DNA from: Nocardia camponoti
GTDB lineage: Bacteria; Actinomycetota; Actinomycetes; Mycobacteriales; Mycobacteriaceae
Assembly (NCBI RefSeq): GCF_014646135.1
Contig: NZ_BMMW01000002.1
Coordinates: 1,240,001 to 1,304,000, forward strand
Length of the DNA: 64,000 bases
Direction of reading: 5' to 3'
A program made the position numbers and the translations under genes. The stretch's first letter is position 1; each line of letters begins with the position of its first letter. Below the pieces are notes generated by a model, which saw nothing but the letters and a program-made list of their open reading frames with translations, was not told the DNA's origin and made no database searches. This document shows, one piece after another, positions 14,856 through 23,690 of the stretch.

Positions 14856-15025
14856 CACCGGCTGCCGTACTGGACGTCGCCCAAAAGCGAAGTACCTGGA
14901 TCACCGGTTGTTTCCGGTGCTGGAATCGAATTCTCTTGTGCCGCAAAGGTTATACCGACCACGGCGAGCACACCGAGAATGACCCCGGCTACCCCACTCG
15001 CGACGGCCGGGACAGCGAACTTCAT
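14855..15025 (-). CDS. DUF2613 small membrane protein
   Basis: A 56-aa protein starting MKFAVPAVASGVAGVILGV, with a single hydrophobic helix and then a polar tail ending DVQYGSR. This is the conserved form of DUF2613, a short family restricted to Mycobacteriales-type actinobacteria. GGAG stands eight bases upstream of the ATG. The gene ends inside the DUF3068 start, which indicates an operon and suggests a shared role in the envelope. Function unknown. Confidence 0.85.
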   Translation of the reverse strand: MKFAVPAVASGVAGVILGVLAVVGITFAAQENSIPAPETTGDPGTSLLGDVQYGSR

Positions 15026-15048
15026 CTAACGAACTCCAATTGCGTGGA

Positions 15049-15825
15049 TCAAGCGACGGTGAAGAAGCCCAGCGTCGGTGCGAATGAACAAGTGCGCGTT
15101 GCCGATTCGGCGTCGGTTGTGGTGAGCGAACCGCTGATCACGGCGGCGACACGGCCGGTTCCGGTGTCGGCGATGGCGGTCAGGGTCGCCGGGCCGTCGG
15201 GGTTGATCTTGGACTCGGTGGTGAGCGCGGCGGTACCGGTGCGACCGTTGTCGAAGTTGACCCACTGCACCGTCAACGGCGGATTCTGTTGCGCGGTAGG
15301 CGTTTTGGTGCCGAGCGCGGTGAAGACGAAGCCGGTCTGGCCGGATGCGGGGCCGGGCGGCGGCAGTGTTGCCGGGCCGGGGACGGCGAGCGCGGTGCCG
15401 ACCGAGTCGCCGGAAGCGCTGATACAGCCCTTGCCGATGGTCGGGTAGAGGAACTGCGCGATGCGCGGGCCGTCGGCGGGCGGCAGGTCGGGGCCGCCAC
15501 CGCCACTGCCGTCGAGGAAGGTGATGACCTTCTCCAACGTGGCCTTGACCTGGGCGGGAATGCCCGGCGTCGCGAGCAGGACGCGGGCCTGAGCGAGCAG
15601 CGCGCCCTGGGCACCGCCAGCGATCGGCGCGGGGGCCGAGATCGCGTTGACGATGGTCGGCGCGAGCGGGGCAAGCGCGGCGGCGGAGATGTTTTCCGCG
15701 ACCGGCGGGACAACGACGCTGGTCGGGGCTGCCGACGCGGGCACCGTCGCGAGCAGGGCCGCACCGGTTAGCGCAGCCGCTACTACCGCGACCCGAGATC
15801 GGGGAGTACGAATTGATCCGAGCAC
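15049..15825 (-). CDS. Secreted Ala/Pro-rich protein of unknown function
   Basis: A Sec signal peptide (RTPRSRVAVVAAALTGAALL, then ATVPASAAP) gives cleavage near residue 33. The mature part has a low-complexity first third. A compact domain follows with IGKGCI, SVGTALAVPGPATLPPPGP and TGFVFTALGT, ending in TCSFAPTLGFFTVA. The two cysteines at the domain ends may form a disulfide. Similar secreted proteins exist in mycolic-acid bacteria but I know of no function. The start is GTG 15825 with AAGGA upstream. It is 23 bp upstream of DUF2613 in the same direction, and divergent from a TetR gene with a shared operator. Confidence 0.75.
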   Translation of the reverse strand: MLGSIRTPRSRVAVVAAALTGAALLATVPASAAPTSVVVPPVAENISAAALAPLAPTIVNAISAPAPIAGGAQGALLAQARVLLATPGIPAQVKATLEKVITFLDGSGGGGPDLPPADGPRIAQFLYPTIGKGCISASGDSVGTALAVPGPATLPPPGPASGQTGFVFTALGTKTPTAQQNPPLTVQWVNFDNGRTGTAALTTESKINPDGPATLTAIADTGTGRVAAVISGSLTTTDAESATRTCSFAPTLGFFTVA

Positions 15826-15858
15826 GGGTCAGTCCTTCGTTTGGTCAGTGTTATGTCG

Positions 15859-15871
15859 AGTATCAGATACT
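15859..15871. promoter_or_regulatory. Perfect 6-1-6 palindrome, candidate TetR operator
   Basis: AGTATC-A-GATACT is perfectly symmetrical and sits between the divergent secreted-protein and TetR genes. It overlaps the TACTTT hexamer (15868-15873) that would be the -10 box of the TetR gene. Autoregulation and control of the divergent envelope operon are inferred. Confidence 0.6.
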
Positions 15872-15879
15872 TTAGGGAG

Positions 15880-16503
15880 GTGACGACAGCGGACAGACGA
15901 TACGGGGGTCGCACCGTTGTCGCGCGCAAAGCCGAACGACGCGGGCGCTTCATCGAAGCGGCAACGCGCGTGTTCGCCGAGCGCGGGTATTCCACCTGCT
16001 CGCTTGCCGAGGTGTGCACTGCCGCTGGCCTGTCGAAGCGGCAGTTCTACGAGGAGTTCCAGACCCGCGAAGACGTGCTGATCGCGGCGTATGACCACAT
16101 CCAAGACGAGGCCGCCGCGGCCGTGACGGGCGCGCTGGCCGCCCAAACCACTCCCCCGGATCCCGAACTCGCGCTGCGACTCGGCTTCGCCGCCTACCTC
16201 GAATCGCTCGCAACCGACCCGTACCGGACGCGACTGGCGTTCATCGAGGTGGTTGGCGTGAGCGACCGGATGGAAGAGCATCGTCGCGCGCGCAGGCACG
16301 AGTGGTCGCGGGTGATCGGCGGCCTGCTTGCGCGCCTTGGCGTGCGGTTGCGCGGAAATGCCGAGCTCACAACGGGTTTGATTACCGGAGCGGTGAACGG
16401 CATCGCGCATGAGTGGCTCGTTGGTGAGGCCGATCGCGCGCCCGTGACCGAGCTGGTCGACCTGTTGACGGCTGTTGCGCTTTCGCTCGTCGAGCCCGAG
16501 TGA
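15880..16503 (+). CDS. TetR family transcriptional regulator
   Basis: A 207-aa one-component regulator. The N-terminal TetR helix-turn-helix is clear: RGRFIEAATRVFAERGYSTC, then LAEVCTAAGLSKRQFYEEF. The C-terminal ligand domain (about residues 80-205) has no assignable ligand. The frame is open to a TTG at 15841, but that region contains the palindrome and the -10 box. TACTTT followed by exactly six bases before the GTG at 15880 argues for a leaderless transcript from this start. Its likely targets are itself and the divergent secreted protein, DUF2613 and DUF3068 operon. Confidence 0.85.
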   Translation: MTTADRRYGGRTVVARKAERRGRFIEAATRVFAERGYSTCSLAEVCTAAGLSKRQFYEEFQTREDVLIAAYDHIQDEAAAAVTGALAAQTTPPDPELALRLGFAAYLESLATDPYRTRLAFIEVVGVSDRMEEHRRARRHEWSRVIGGLLARLGVRLRGNAELTTGLITGAVNGIAHEWLVGEADRAPVTELVDLLTAVALSLVEPE

Positions 16504-16636
16504 CTGCGGGCGAGCATGAGGTCGCATCGGGCAATCACTCCTTTCTCGACATTGTGAGACTGATCAGCGTCACACTGTGGCGAGAGTCTGGCACAAGAGT
16601 GATACGCATCGCAACGGGTTCCGCTAAGTGATGATA

Positions 16637-16664
16637 TTGACAGTGGACGGTTGACCAGTATGTT
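16637..16664 (+). promoter_or_regulatory. Candidate sigma-A promoter upstream of DUF445 gene
   Basis: TTGACA, a 16-bp spacer and TATGTT match a housekeeping promoter. It would give a 5' leader of about 120 nt before the ATG at 16791, which has its own GGGGG Shine-Dalgarno. The rest of 16504-16790 shows nothing coding. Confidence 0.45.
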
Positions 16665-16790
16665 GCCCGATTCTGCGGCGTCCGGCAGCGCTTTGGTTGC
16701 ATAAGAATCGACCCGACGGCACGGTTCGGCGCAACGTGCCTTATCCTCAGGCTTTGCACGATCGACGCGCGTTGGCTACAGGGGGCCTCC

Positions 16791-18146
16791 ATGACGACAC
16801 TGGCCTCTGGACTCTTCATCGACTGGGAAGGGCTCACCGGGCAGTCGAAGTTCGTCGTCGACTTGATCAGTTTCCCGATCTTCAGCGCGATCGCTGGCCT
16901 GCTCACCAACTGGACCGGCGTGCTGATGCTGTTCTGGCCGGTGCAGTTCAAGGGCTTCCGCGTGCCGGGGCTGCAAATCCTCTACCCCTACCTCCCGCGT
17001 CGAGTGCAGGTGTTGCCGATTTTCTCCGGCGACGGCAAACGGCTTGGCTTCCAAGGATTTATCCCCGCGCGCGCCGAGAAAATGGCGAGCATCTGCGTCG
17101 ACAAGGCGCTGCTGCGCATCGGCAGCCCGCGCGACTTCATCTCCGAACTCGATCTTGAGGGCATCGGCGACTACCTTGCCGACCATGCTCGCGACCAGGT
17201 GAAAACCATCGTCGACGAGATCATGTACCGCGACTCCCCCGACCTGTGGCGTTCGCTGCCCAAGCAGATGAAGAACGCGGTTTACCAGCGCGTCGACCGG
17301 CAGCTGCCGAACCTGTGCCACCGGGCGTTCGAAAGCCTCGGCGACAACATCGACCAGCTGCTCGACGTGAAGAACTTCGTGATCCGCTACCTAGATCAGA
17401 ACCCGTACATCCTCAAGGACCTCACGACCACGATCGCCGCGCCTGAGCTCAAGTTCATGGTGCGCGTTGGCCTGCTTGGCGCGCCGTTTGGTCTGATCCT
17501 CGCGCTGTACCTGCACATCCACTCCCAAATCCCCTACTGGGGAGCCATTCCCAGCTGGGCGATCGTGCTTTTCGCCTCCGCGGTTATCGGCGTGACGGTG
17601 AACGTGATCGCGGTGAAGATGGTGTTCACCCCCGGCGACCCGCAGCCGCGCTACAAGTACATCTGGCGACAGGCCTTGCTCGCCAAACGTCAGCAGCAGG
17701 CCGCGACCGATCTGGCGCACATCCTCGCCTACCAGGTGTTGACGGTGGAAAACCTGTCGAACGAGCTGCTCGAAGGCCCGAATGGCGACAAGACGCGCCA
17801 GCTGATCGAGCGCGTTGTCGCCGAGGAAATCCACAAGCAGCTCGGCCCTGCCGCATTCATGGTGCGTGCCGCGATCGGCAAGAAGGGCTACGAAAACCTG
17901 GCGTCCGCAGGCGCTGGCGCTGGTTTCAGCATGGCACCCGCGATGGTCGACGACGAGGCGTTCGTCGCCGAACAGGCAAAGAAGATCGACGAGTTCGCCG
18001 CCCGCAAGCTGCGCAAACTCACCCCCGGCGAGTTCATGGAGATGTTCTACGCGGCCGTCGAGCAGGACGCGTGGCTGCTGTACCTGCACGGTGGCGCGCT
18101 CGGCATCGCCGTTGGCGCGATTCACCTGCTGACCTTTGGCTGGTAG
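16791..18146 (+). CDS. DUF445 family membrane protein
   Basis: A 451-aa inner-membrane protein of the DUF445 family. Both family repeats are visible: an N-terminal module with the amphipathic membrane stretch IFSAIAGLLTNWTGVLMLFW, and a second membrane pair around residues 222-280 containing AVIGVTVNVIAVKMVFTP. A C-terminal helix near 430-450 closes the protein. Between them lie charged helical regions (EKMASICVDKALLRI, LAKRQQQAATDLAHIL). Members are widespread and uncharacterised. It starts at ATG 16791 after a GGGGG Shine-Dalgarno and ends just before an intrinsic terminator, so it looks monocistronic. Confidence 0.85.
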   Translation: MTTLASGLFIDWEGLTGQSKFVVDLISFPIFSAIAGLLTNWTGVLMLFWPVQFKGFRVPGLQILYPYLPRRVQVLPIFSGDGKRLGFQGFIPARAEKMASICVDKALLRIGSPRDFISELDLEGIGDYLADHARDQVKTIVDEIMYRDSPDLWRSLPKQMKNAVYQRVDRQLPNLCHRAFESLGDNIDQLLDVKNFVIRYLDQNPYILKDLTTTIAAPELKFMVRVGLLGAPFGLILALYLHIHSQIPYWGAIPSWAIVLFASAVIGVTVNVIAVKMVFTPGDPQPRYKYIWRQALLAKRQQQAATDLAHILAYQVLTVENLSNELLEGPNGDKTRQLIERVVAEEIHKQLGPAAFMVRAAIGKKGYENLASAGAGAGFSMAPAMVDDEAFVAEQAKKIDEFAARKLRKLTPGEFMEMFYAAVEQDAWLLYLHGGALGIAVGAIHLLTFGW

Positions 18147-18151
18147 CTAAA

Positions 18152-18173
18152 CAAGCACGCGTGCTTGCTTTTT
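18152..18173 (+). terminator. Short intrinsic terminator after DUF445 gene
   Basis: CAAGCACGCGTGCTTG is a perfect 16-base palindrome (6-bp stem with CGCG loop), followed by CTTTTT. It lies 6 bp after the DUF445 stop codon. Confidence 0.65.
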
Positions 18174-18233
18174 CCGCCGACGGCTGCGATTCTGGTGTGA
18201 CCCACCTCGCACGCACTCTCGGCAAGGACGAAG

Positions 18234-19019
18234 ATGGCTGATCTCGCCGCCCTGCTCGCTGATTTCGACGCCGAGTGCGCCGATCTCGAAGCGTTGGTCG
18301 CTCCCCTAGACGACTGGTCCATTCCCACGCCCGCACCGGGTTGGGACATCGCCACCCAAATCGCGCATTTGGCGTGGACTGATGAGGTTTCCGTCATCGC
18401 GGCCACCCAGCCGGAACGCTTTGCCGAACTACTCGTTGAGATCGCGCCGCGGGCGTTCACTTTCGTCGACGAAGCCGCGTTCGAACTCGCTAAGCTGCCG
18501 CGTGCCGAGCTGTTGGCGCGGTGGCGAGCAGGACGAAAGGCGCTAGTCGAAGCGCTCGCCGCCGTGCCCGATGGCACGAAACTCCCCTGGTTTGGCCCGC
18601 CGATGGCCCCGGCTTCGATGATTTCGGCGCGCATCATGGAGACGTGGGCGCACGGGCAAGACGTTGCCGATGCGCTCGGGGTGAAGCGCACGCCAACTGC
18701 CCGGCTCAAGACCGTCGCGCACATCAGCGTGCGTGCCCGCAATTACGCCTACACCGTGCATGGTGAAGCTGGACCCACCGAAGAATTCCGGGTTGAACTC
18801 ACCGCGCCGGATGGCTCGCTGTGGACATGGGGTGCCGAAACCGCAGCTCAACGCGTGACCGGCCCGGCCGAAGACTTCTGCCTGGTAGCCACTCAGCGTC
18901 GCCACCGCGACGATACGGCTTTGCGCACCGAAGGCGACGACACCGAGCACTGGCTAACCATCGCCCAGGCATTCGCTGGCCCACCCGGCCAAGGTCGCGA
19001 AGCGGGCCAATTCACCTAA
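18234..19019 (+). CDS. TIGR03084 family metal-binding protein (mycothiol-dependent isomerase superfamily)
   Basis: A 261-aa protein of the DinB/MDMPI four-helix superfamily. The metal-ligand positions are visible as His45 in IAHLAWTDE and a His in ETWAHGQDVADALG (about residue 139). Relatives use a divalent metal and often mycothiol. A C-terminal beta domain (about 165-255) carries DGSLWTWGAE. The start ATG has AAGGA upstream. It stands alone between a terminator and the L-2-hydroxyglutarate oxidase gene. The specific reaction is unknown. Confidence 0.8.
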   Translation: MADLAALLADFDAECADLEALVAPLDDWSIPTPAPGWDIATQIAHLAWTDEVSVIAATQPERFAELLVEIAPRAFTFVDEAAFELAKLPRAELLARWRAGRKALVEALAAVPDGTKLPWFGPPMAPASMISARIMETWAHGQDVADALGVKRTPTARLKTVAHISVRARNYAYTVHGEAGPTEEFRVELTAPDGSLWTWGAETAAQRVTGPAEDFCLVATQRRHRDDTALRTEGDDTEHWLTIAQAFAGPPGQGREAGQFT

Positions 19020-19227
19020 GAACACCGCGAGCCTGGGCGCAGGCGAGGGTCATCGAAATGACTACCCCGGACGTCATTGGCCGGAAAGAGTGATGCAACG
19101 CGGTAGCCGCTGATGACACTCGCCTGCTCCTGCTGGATACCCGAACGACCCGCATTAGAAACAATCGGCGAAAAACTAAATTGGTCCTGACCAGTCGTGA
19201 TGCGCCAGGTCCAACTACCGTCTACGC

Positions 19228-20412
19228 GTGAGCACCTACGATTTCTGCGTAATCGGCGGCGGCATCGTCGGCGTCGCAACCGCGCACCACCTGTTGACCG
19301 AGCGCCCCGGCGCGCGGGTATTGATCTTGGAAAAGGAAAAGGCGCTCGCCGCCCACCAGACTGGGCACAACAGCGGCGTTATCCATTCGGGCATTTACTA
19401 CCCGCCCGAAAGTTTGAAGGCGCGGCTGTGTCGTGCGGGCGCTGAGTGGACTAAGGAATTCGCTGCCGCCAACGACATTCCATTTGAAGTGTGCGGCAAG
19501 CTGCTCGTCGCCACCGACGCCGATGAGTACGAACGGATGCTCGCGCTATACGAGCGGTCGATTACCAATGGCGTGAAGGTCGAACTCATTGACGAGGCCG
19601 AGCTGAAACGTCGTGAGCCGAACGTGAAAGGGGTTGGCGCGCTTTGGGTTCCAGGAACAGGCATCATCGACTACCGCAAGGTCACCGCGACACTGGCTCG
19701 CCAGGCGCAAGAACTTGGCGCGGAAATACGCACGGGCGCGACGGTCGACGCCGTCATCGAAACTGATTCCGCTGTCACGTTTTCCGGACCGTGGGGGAGT
19801 GCCAAGGCGAACCAGCTCATCGTCTGCGCGGGCCTGCAAGCCGACCGCATGGCACGAATGTCGGGTATTACCACCAACTTTCGCATCATCCCGTTCCGCG
19901 GTGAGTACTACCGACTGCCCGCCAACCGCACGGGCATCGTCAACACGCTCATCTACCCCGTCCCCGATCCCGCACTCCCGTTCCTTGGCGTGCACCTGAG
20001 CCCGACCATCGACGGCGACCTCACCGTCGGCCCCAACGCCGTCCTCGGCCTCGCACGCGAGGGCTACCCCAAGGGCAGCGTGAACCTACGGGACGCGCGA
20101 GAAACACTCAGCTTCAAAGGTTTTCACAAAGTCGCGGCAAGCCACCTCAAAACCGGCATGCGCGAAATGCGCAACTCACTGTTCAAGCGCGGCTATCTCG
20201 CCGAATGCCGCCGCTATTGCCCGGAACTCACGGCGAAGGATTTGCTGCCGCACCGCGCGGGTATCCGTGCACAAGCGGTACTCGCCGACGGCACCCTGGT
20301 TCACGACTTTCTGATCGAAACCACCCCGCGCACATTGCACGTGCTCAACGCACCGTCGCCAGCAGCGACGTCGGCGATGCCGATCGCCGAACATCTGGTG
20401 AGCCTGCTTTAA
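19228..20412 (+). CDS. lhgO: L-2-hydroxyglutarate oxidase (FAD-dependent)
   Basis: Flavoprotein that oxidises L-2-hydroxyglutarate to 2-oxoglutarate. The dinucleotide fold is at the N-terminus (CVIGGGIVGVATAHHLL, then LILEKEK), followed by the DAO-family motif HQTGHNSGVIHSGIYY characteristic of LhgO. Further LhgO-type blocks are GKLLVATD, VPGTGIIDYRKV, FRGEYYRL and GVHLSPTIDGD. The length of 394 aa is normal. The GTG at 19228 is preceded by TACCGT at six bases and by no Shine-Dalgarno, so the mRNA is probably leaderless. Confidence 0.9.
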   Translation: MSTYDFCVIGGGIVGVATAHHLLTERPGARVLILEKEKALAAHQTGHNSGVIHSGIYYPPESLKARLCRAGAEWTKEFAAANDIPFEVCGKLLVATDADEYERMLALYERSITNGVKVELIDEAELKRREPNVKGVGALWVPGTGIIDYRKVTATLARQAQELGAEIRTGATVDAVIETDSAVTFSGPWGSAKANQLIVCAGLQADRMARMSGITTNFRIIPFRGEYYRLPANRTGIVNTLIYPVPDPALPFLGVHLSPTIDGDLTVGPNAVLGLAREGYPKGSVNLRDARETLSFKGFHKVAASHLKTGMREMRNSLFKRGYLAECRRYCPELTAKDLLPHRAGIRAQAVLADGTLVHDFLIETTPRTLHVLNAPSPAATSAMPIAEHLVSLL

Positions 20413-20513
20413 CGCGACAACCGGCGAGACCCGCTAACCCAACCAGCGTCGTTCCGGCAAATTAACCGAAGATTTGTAGTATTTTTGGCGCCATCCGTCA
20501 GCAGGGAGCGCGC

Positions 20514-20987
20514 ATGGGTCACATCAGGTTCGCTAGCGACGTCGGGGCCCCCGTCGACGTCGCTTTCGCCTACGCCGCCGACCACGCGTGGTTCGAACGG
20601 TGGATGTATGGCGTGACCAGCGTGCAACCCCTCGGCACCCCGAAAACCGGTCTTGGTTCCAGCTACCGCCTAGACGCTCGCATCATGAGTGCCCTGCCCG
20701 TCCCGACGACATGCGAGGTCACCGAATTCCGTCGGGACGCGGTGATCGCGTATACCCTGCGTGGGCGGATATGCGGGACGGTCACCCTGCGGTTCGACCC
20801 GCTCGGCTTCGGCACAACGGTCCTCACCATCGAAGCCGACTATCCGCAACCGGTCGGCGTGCTGGCCCGCATGTGTCGCCGCATCACCGATGCGAGCGCC
20901 AAATCCGCGCTTCGCCGCACCGAGACGCGGTTGCGAAGGGAGATAGAGGAATTCCACGGTACCGATCTTGTCGGACGGATGACCTAG
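20514..20987 (+). CDS. SRPBCC family protein (polyketide cyclase/lipid-binding fold)
   Basis: A 157-aa START-like protein. The typical beginning is seen in MGHIRFASDVGAPVDVAFAY, followed by DHAWFERWM, and a long C-terminal helix ends the protein (SAKSALRRTETRLRREIEEF). Such proteins bind hydrophobic ligands in a cleft, and the ligand here is unknown. GGGAG precedes the ATG. The RNase H gene starts 10 bp after the stop but seems to have its own promoter. Confidence 0.75.
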   Translation: MGHIRFASDVGAPVDVAFAYAADHAWFERWMYGVTSVQPLGTPKTGLGSSYRLDARIMSALPVPTTCEVTEFRRDAVIAYTLRGRICGTVTLRFDPLGFGTTVLTIEADYPQPVGVLARMCRRITDASAKSALRRTETRLRREIEEFHGTDLVGRMT

Positions 20988-20997
20988 GGTGTCGGTC

Positions 20998-21501
20998 ATG
21001 ATCATCGTGAGCACCGACGGTTCCTGCCTGCGTAATCCTGGCGGGGCGATCGGCTGGGCTTGGGTGAATCACGAGGGCCCGTCAGCCAGCGGGGGAGCGG
21101 CGGCAGGCACCAACCAGATCGCCGAATTGCGGGCCGTTCTCGAAGCCATCAACGCCCATCCAGGCGAAGAACCGATGCTCATCGAATCCGACTCCCAGTA
21201 CGCCATCAAATGCGCGTCCGAATGGATCACGAGCTGGCGGCGCAACGGGTGGCGCACGTCAACCGGCGGCGCGGTGAAGAACGTCGAGATCATCAAAGCC
21301 ATCGACGCCGCGATCTCCCTTCGCAAAGGGCCCGTACGTTTTCGATGGGTACGCGGCCACGTCGGCAACTATTTCAACGAACAAGCCGATACCCTCGCCG
21401 GGGCGGCAGCACGCGAAGCCGCCAAGATCTCCACTGAGCAGCGGGCAACGGGGAAGCCGGTCGCGCAAGCAGCACAGGGTGGCGCGCTAACCCTGTTCTA
21501 A
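20998..21501 (+). CDS. Ribonuclease HI family protein
   Basis: RNase H fold enzyme cutting the RNA strand of RNA-DNA hybrids. The four acidic catalytic residues are in place: Asp7 (STDGSC), Glu43 (NQIAELRAV), Asp64 (ESDSQYAI) and Asp131 (NEQAD). The His before the last motif (RGHVGNYFNEQAD) is also present. The frame allows GTG at 20989, but I chose the ATG at 20998, with TAGGGT seven bases upstream. The C-terminal tail after residue 135 is Ala- and Gln-rich and probably disordered. A strong terminator follows. Confidence 0.85.
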   Translation: MIIVSTDGSCLRNPGGAIGWAWVNHEGPSASGGAAAGTNQIAELRAVLEAINAHPGEEPMLIESDSQYAIKCASEWITSWRRNGWRTSTGGAVKNVEIIKAIDAAISLRKGPVRFRWVRGHVGNYFNEQADTLAGAAAREAAKISTEQRATGKPVAQAAQGGALTLF

Positions 21502-21536
21502 CTCGCTCGCGCGAACGGAGTTGGTCCGCAAACGAG

Positions 21537-21577
21537 AACGCCCCCGACAAGCCATTACGGCCGGTCGGGGGCGTTTT
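21537..21577 (+). terminator. Intrinsic terminator between RNase H and mce operon
   Basis: AACGCCCCCGAC pairs perfectly with GTCGGGGGCGTT over 12 bp with a 15-nt loop, followed by TT(TT)C. It lies between convergent genes and may also stop the mce transcript on the other strand. Confidence 0.8.
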
Positions 21578-21590
21578 CTCGCTGAAGCCG

Positions 21591-22379
21591 CTACCGCGGG
21601 GCGGGGGCCGGCGCAGGTGTAGGGGGCACCTGCGTTGTGGGAGCGGCTCCACTGGGCGCGCCCTTGAGCAGCGGCGAATCCAGCTTCGACACCAGCCACT
21701 TACCGTCACGCAGCTCCATGTCGGCTTCGACAATCATCTGCTGACGATCCGGAGTGGTCTGGGTGAAATTGGTGCGGTACTGCGTCATCGAAAGCAGAAC
21801 CTTCGCCGAATCGGTTGACCCGTTGACGAAACCGCACTGCACATCCTCGGCCCACGACTTAACCTGGGCGGACTTCATCGCGTCCTTGAGCGCGGCCTGG
21901 GCGTCGCCGAATTCCTTGGCGAAGCTGCCCGTCGCGCCAGCGAGAACGTTCTCGAAGTACTTATCGAGGTCCTTCTGATGGTCGTAGGTGGAAACGGTAT
22001 TGCCGAACGCACAGGCGGCAGCCGTTGAATTGGTGACCGCGTCGAGCCGCTCACCACGGTTGTGGTCCTGAATGAAGAACACAACACCGGCGGTAATGGC
22101 ACCAATAGCAACCACGCCAGCGACTGCGGCAGCGATCCAGCCGGTTGAACTCGACTTCCCACGACCAGCGACGGCAGGCGGCGCGACAGGCGCGGCAGCG
22201 GCCGGTGCATCAGCGACAACCGCCGCCTTAACGGTCGGCTCGGTGCCGGTGACCTTCACGGTCGGCGCGTCGGTTTCGGGAGTAGGTGCCGCGCCCTTGA
22301 TCGTGGGATCGGCCTTCTTCGCGAGATCGGGCTTTTCCGCCGCGGCATCGGTGGACTTGGCGGCGTCTTCGCTGCTCAT
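21591..22379 (-). CDS. Mce-associated membrane protein
   Basis: A 262-aa protein at the end of the mce operon. It has a disordered, Ala/Pro/Lys-rich cytoplasmic N-terminus and one membrane helix (GWIAAAVAGVVAIGAITAGV, about residues 80-102). An extracytoplasmic domain of the Mas type follows (KYFENVLAGATGSFAKEFGD), related to NTF2-like folds. The end is Pro/Ala-rich. Mas proteins are thought to stabilise the Mce complex. The ATG at 22379 has AGGA upstream, while the longer open frame to 22511 lacks a suitable start. It lies 135 bp after mceF, so it may have a separate promoter. Confidence 0.85.
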   Translation of the reverse strand: MSSEDAAKSTDAAAEKPDLAKKADPTIKGAAPTPETDAPTVKVTGTEPTVKAAVVADAPAAAAPVAPPAVAGRGKSSSTGWIAAAVAGVVAIGAITAGVVFFIQDHNRGERLDAVTNSTAAACAFGNTVSTYDHQKDLDKYFENVLAGATGSFAKEFGDAQAALKDAMKSAQVKSWAEDVQCGFVNGSTDSAKVLLSMTQYRTNFTQTTPDRQQMIVEADMELRDGKWLVSKLDSPLLKGAPSGAAPTTQVPPTPAPAPAPR

Positions 22380-22514
22380 CGAATCAATCCTGCTCTTTCC
22401 CGGCACCTGGTAACGCACCGATATTTCATGTGGCTCGTGAGCCGGGCCACACACGTACTTAAGCGAGTATGCCCGGTCACCGAACCAGAGGTCGGGACCG
22501 GGCACATTCACTGG

Positions 22515-23690
22515 CTAGTTCGGCGACAACGTCTCCGCGTGCGGGTCGACGCCAGGAGGCATAAACGCCCCGTTATTAGGCACGTCCGGTCGCGGTGCGT
22601 TGGCCGAGCCACGGATCTGCTGATCCGGCGGCGGGTTGGTGCAGTAATTCCATGCCGGAATAGGTCCGCGCTGGATTTCCTCGTTGCGGTAGTACTTCGT
22701 GTCGTAATGGCAGGTCGGACGCGGCCAGATATCGAGCACCGCATGGAACTCGTTATCGTGCGCCGGAATTGCCATCGCGGTGAAGCCATCGCGCAGCGAC
22801 GGGAAAAGTACACGCAATGCGGGCTGACGCAACGTCGCGGCCTTGGTGATCGCGACGAAGTTGGCAGCGAGCGAGCTGATCGGGCCAGCCGTCTTGTCGA
22901 GCGCGACGCTCAGTTCGTTGAACTGACCGGGTGCCGAATCGAGGATGGTCTGCAGTTCGGCGTTGGCGTTGTTGAACTGCGTGAGCAGCGCGCCGCTGTT
23001 GCTGGTGAGCGTGCCGAGGTCAGGCTGTGCGTGCGAGGTGGTCTCGGCAAGCACGCGCAGGTTCGCGATCAGGTTTTGCGTCTGCGGAAGCAGACCGTCA
23101 AGGCCGGCGACCGCGAGGCTGACACCGTTGATCAACGCGCGCAACTGGTCGGGGCCAGCGCCCAGCGCGATGTCGAGTTCGGACAGGATCGTCTTGAACT
23201 CGGCCGGGTTGACCTGGGCGATCAGCGACGACGTGTTGTCGAGCACCGCCGAAACCGGCACCGGCGTCTTGATCTGCTCAGGGTCGAACTTCACCGTCTG
23301 ACCGTTGGCGAGGAACGGGCCCTTGTCGGCACGCGGACGGAAGTCGATGTATTGCTCACCGGCCGCCGACAGCGCTTGGACGACGATCTGCGTATCGACC
23401 GGAATCTTGTAATTCTTGTCGAGACGGGTCTTCGCCGAAATGGCTTGGCCCTGGTCGATCAAGTCGATCGAGGTGACCTGACCAATGCGGAAACCGCGCA
23501 GCGTTACGTCGTTGCCCGGCTGCAAACCACCCGAACGGTCGAGCAGGATCGTGACGTCGTACTCGCGCTGGAACGGGTTGAACCGCATCACGTTGACCGC
23601 CAAATACGAAGCGCCAACGAAGAATACGAGAATCAGTGCGCAGTTAGCGACCAGGATCTTGCTTGTGAAGAAGCTCTTCAGCTTGTTCAT
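22515..23690 (-). CDS. mceF: MceF, MCE-domain protein of lipid importer
   Basis: Sixth substrate-binding subunit of the Mce importer. A signal anchor lies at residues 10-34 (ILVANCALILVFFVGASYLA), the MCE domain at about 38-115 (LLDRSGGLQPGNDVTLRGFR) and a helical region to about 290. The tail is Pro-rich and cysteine-containing (RPTCHYDTKYY, NYCTNPPPDQQ), typical of MceF. ATG 23690 overlaps the mceE stop as ATGA. The frame is open further upstream, but the overlap and the helix position fix the start. MceA-F form a hexameric channel across the periplasm. Confidence 0.92.
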   Translation of the reverse strand: MNKLKSFFTSKILVANCALILVFFVGASYLAVNVMRFNPFQREYDVTILLDRSGGLQPGNDVTLRGFRIGQVTSIDLIDQGQAISAKTRLDKNYKIPVDTQIVVQALSAAGEQYIDFRPRADKGPFLANGQTVKFDPEQIKTPVPVSAVLDNTSSLIAQVNPAEFKTILSELDIALGAGPDQLRALINGVSLAVAGLDGLLPQTQNLIANLRVLAETTSHAQPDLGTLTSNSGALLTQFNNANAELQTILDSAPGQFNELSVALDKTAGPISSLAANFVAITKAATLRQPALRVLFPSLRDGFTAMAIPAHDNEFHAVLDIWPRPTCHYDTKYYRNEEIQRGPIPAWNYCTNPPPDQQIRGSANAPRPDVPNNGAFMPPGVDPHAETLSPN

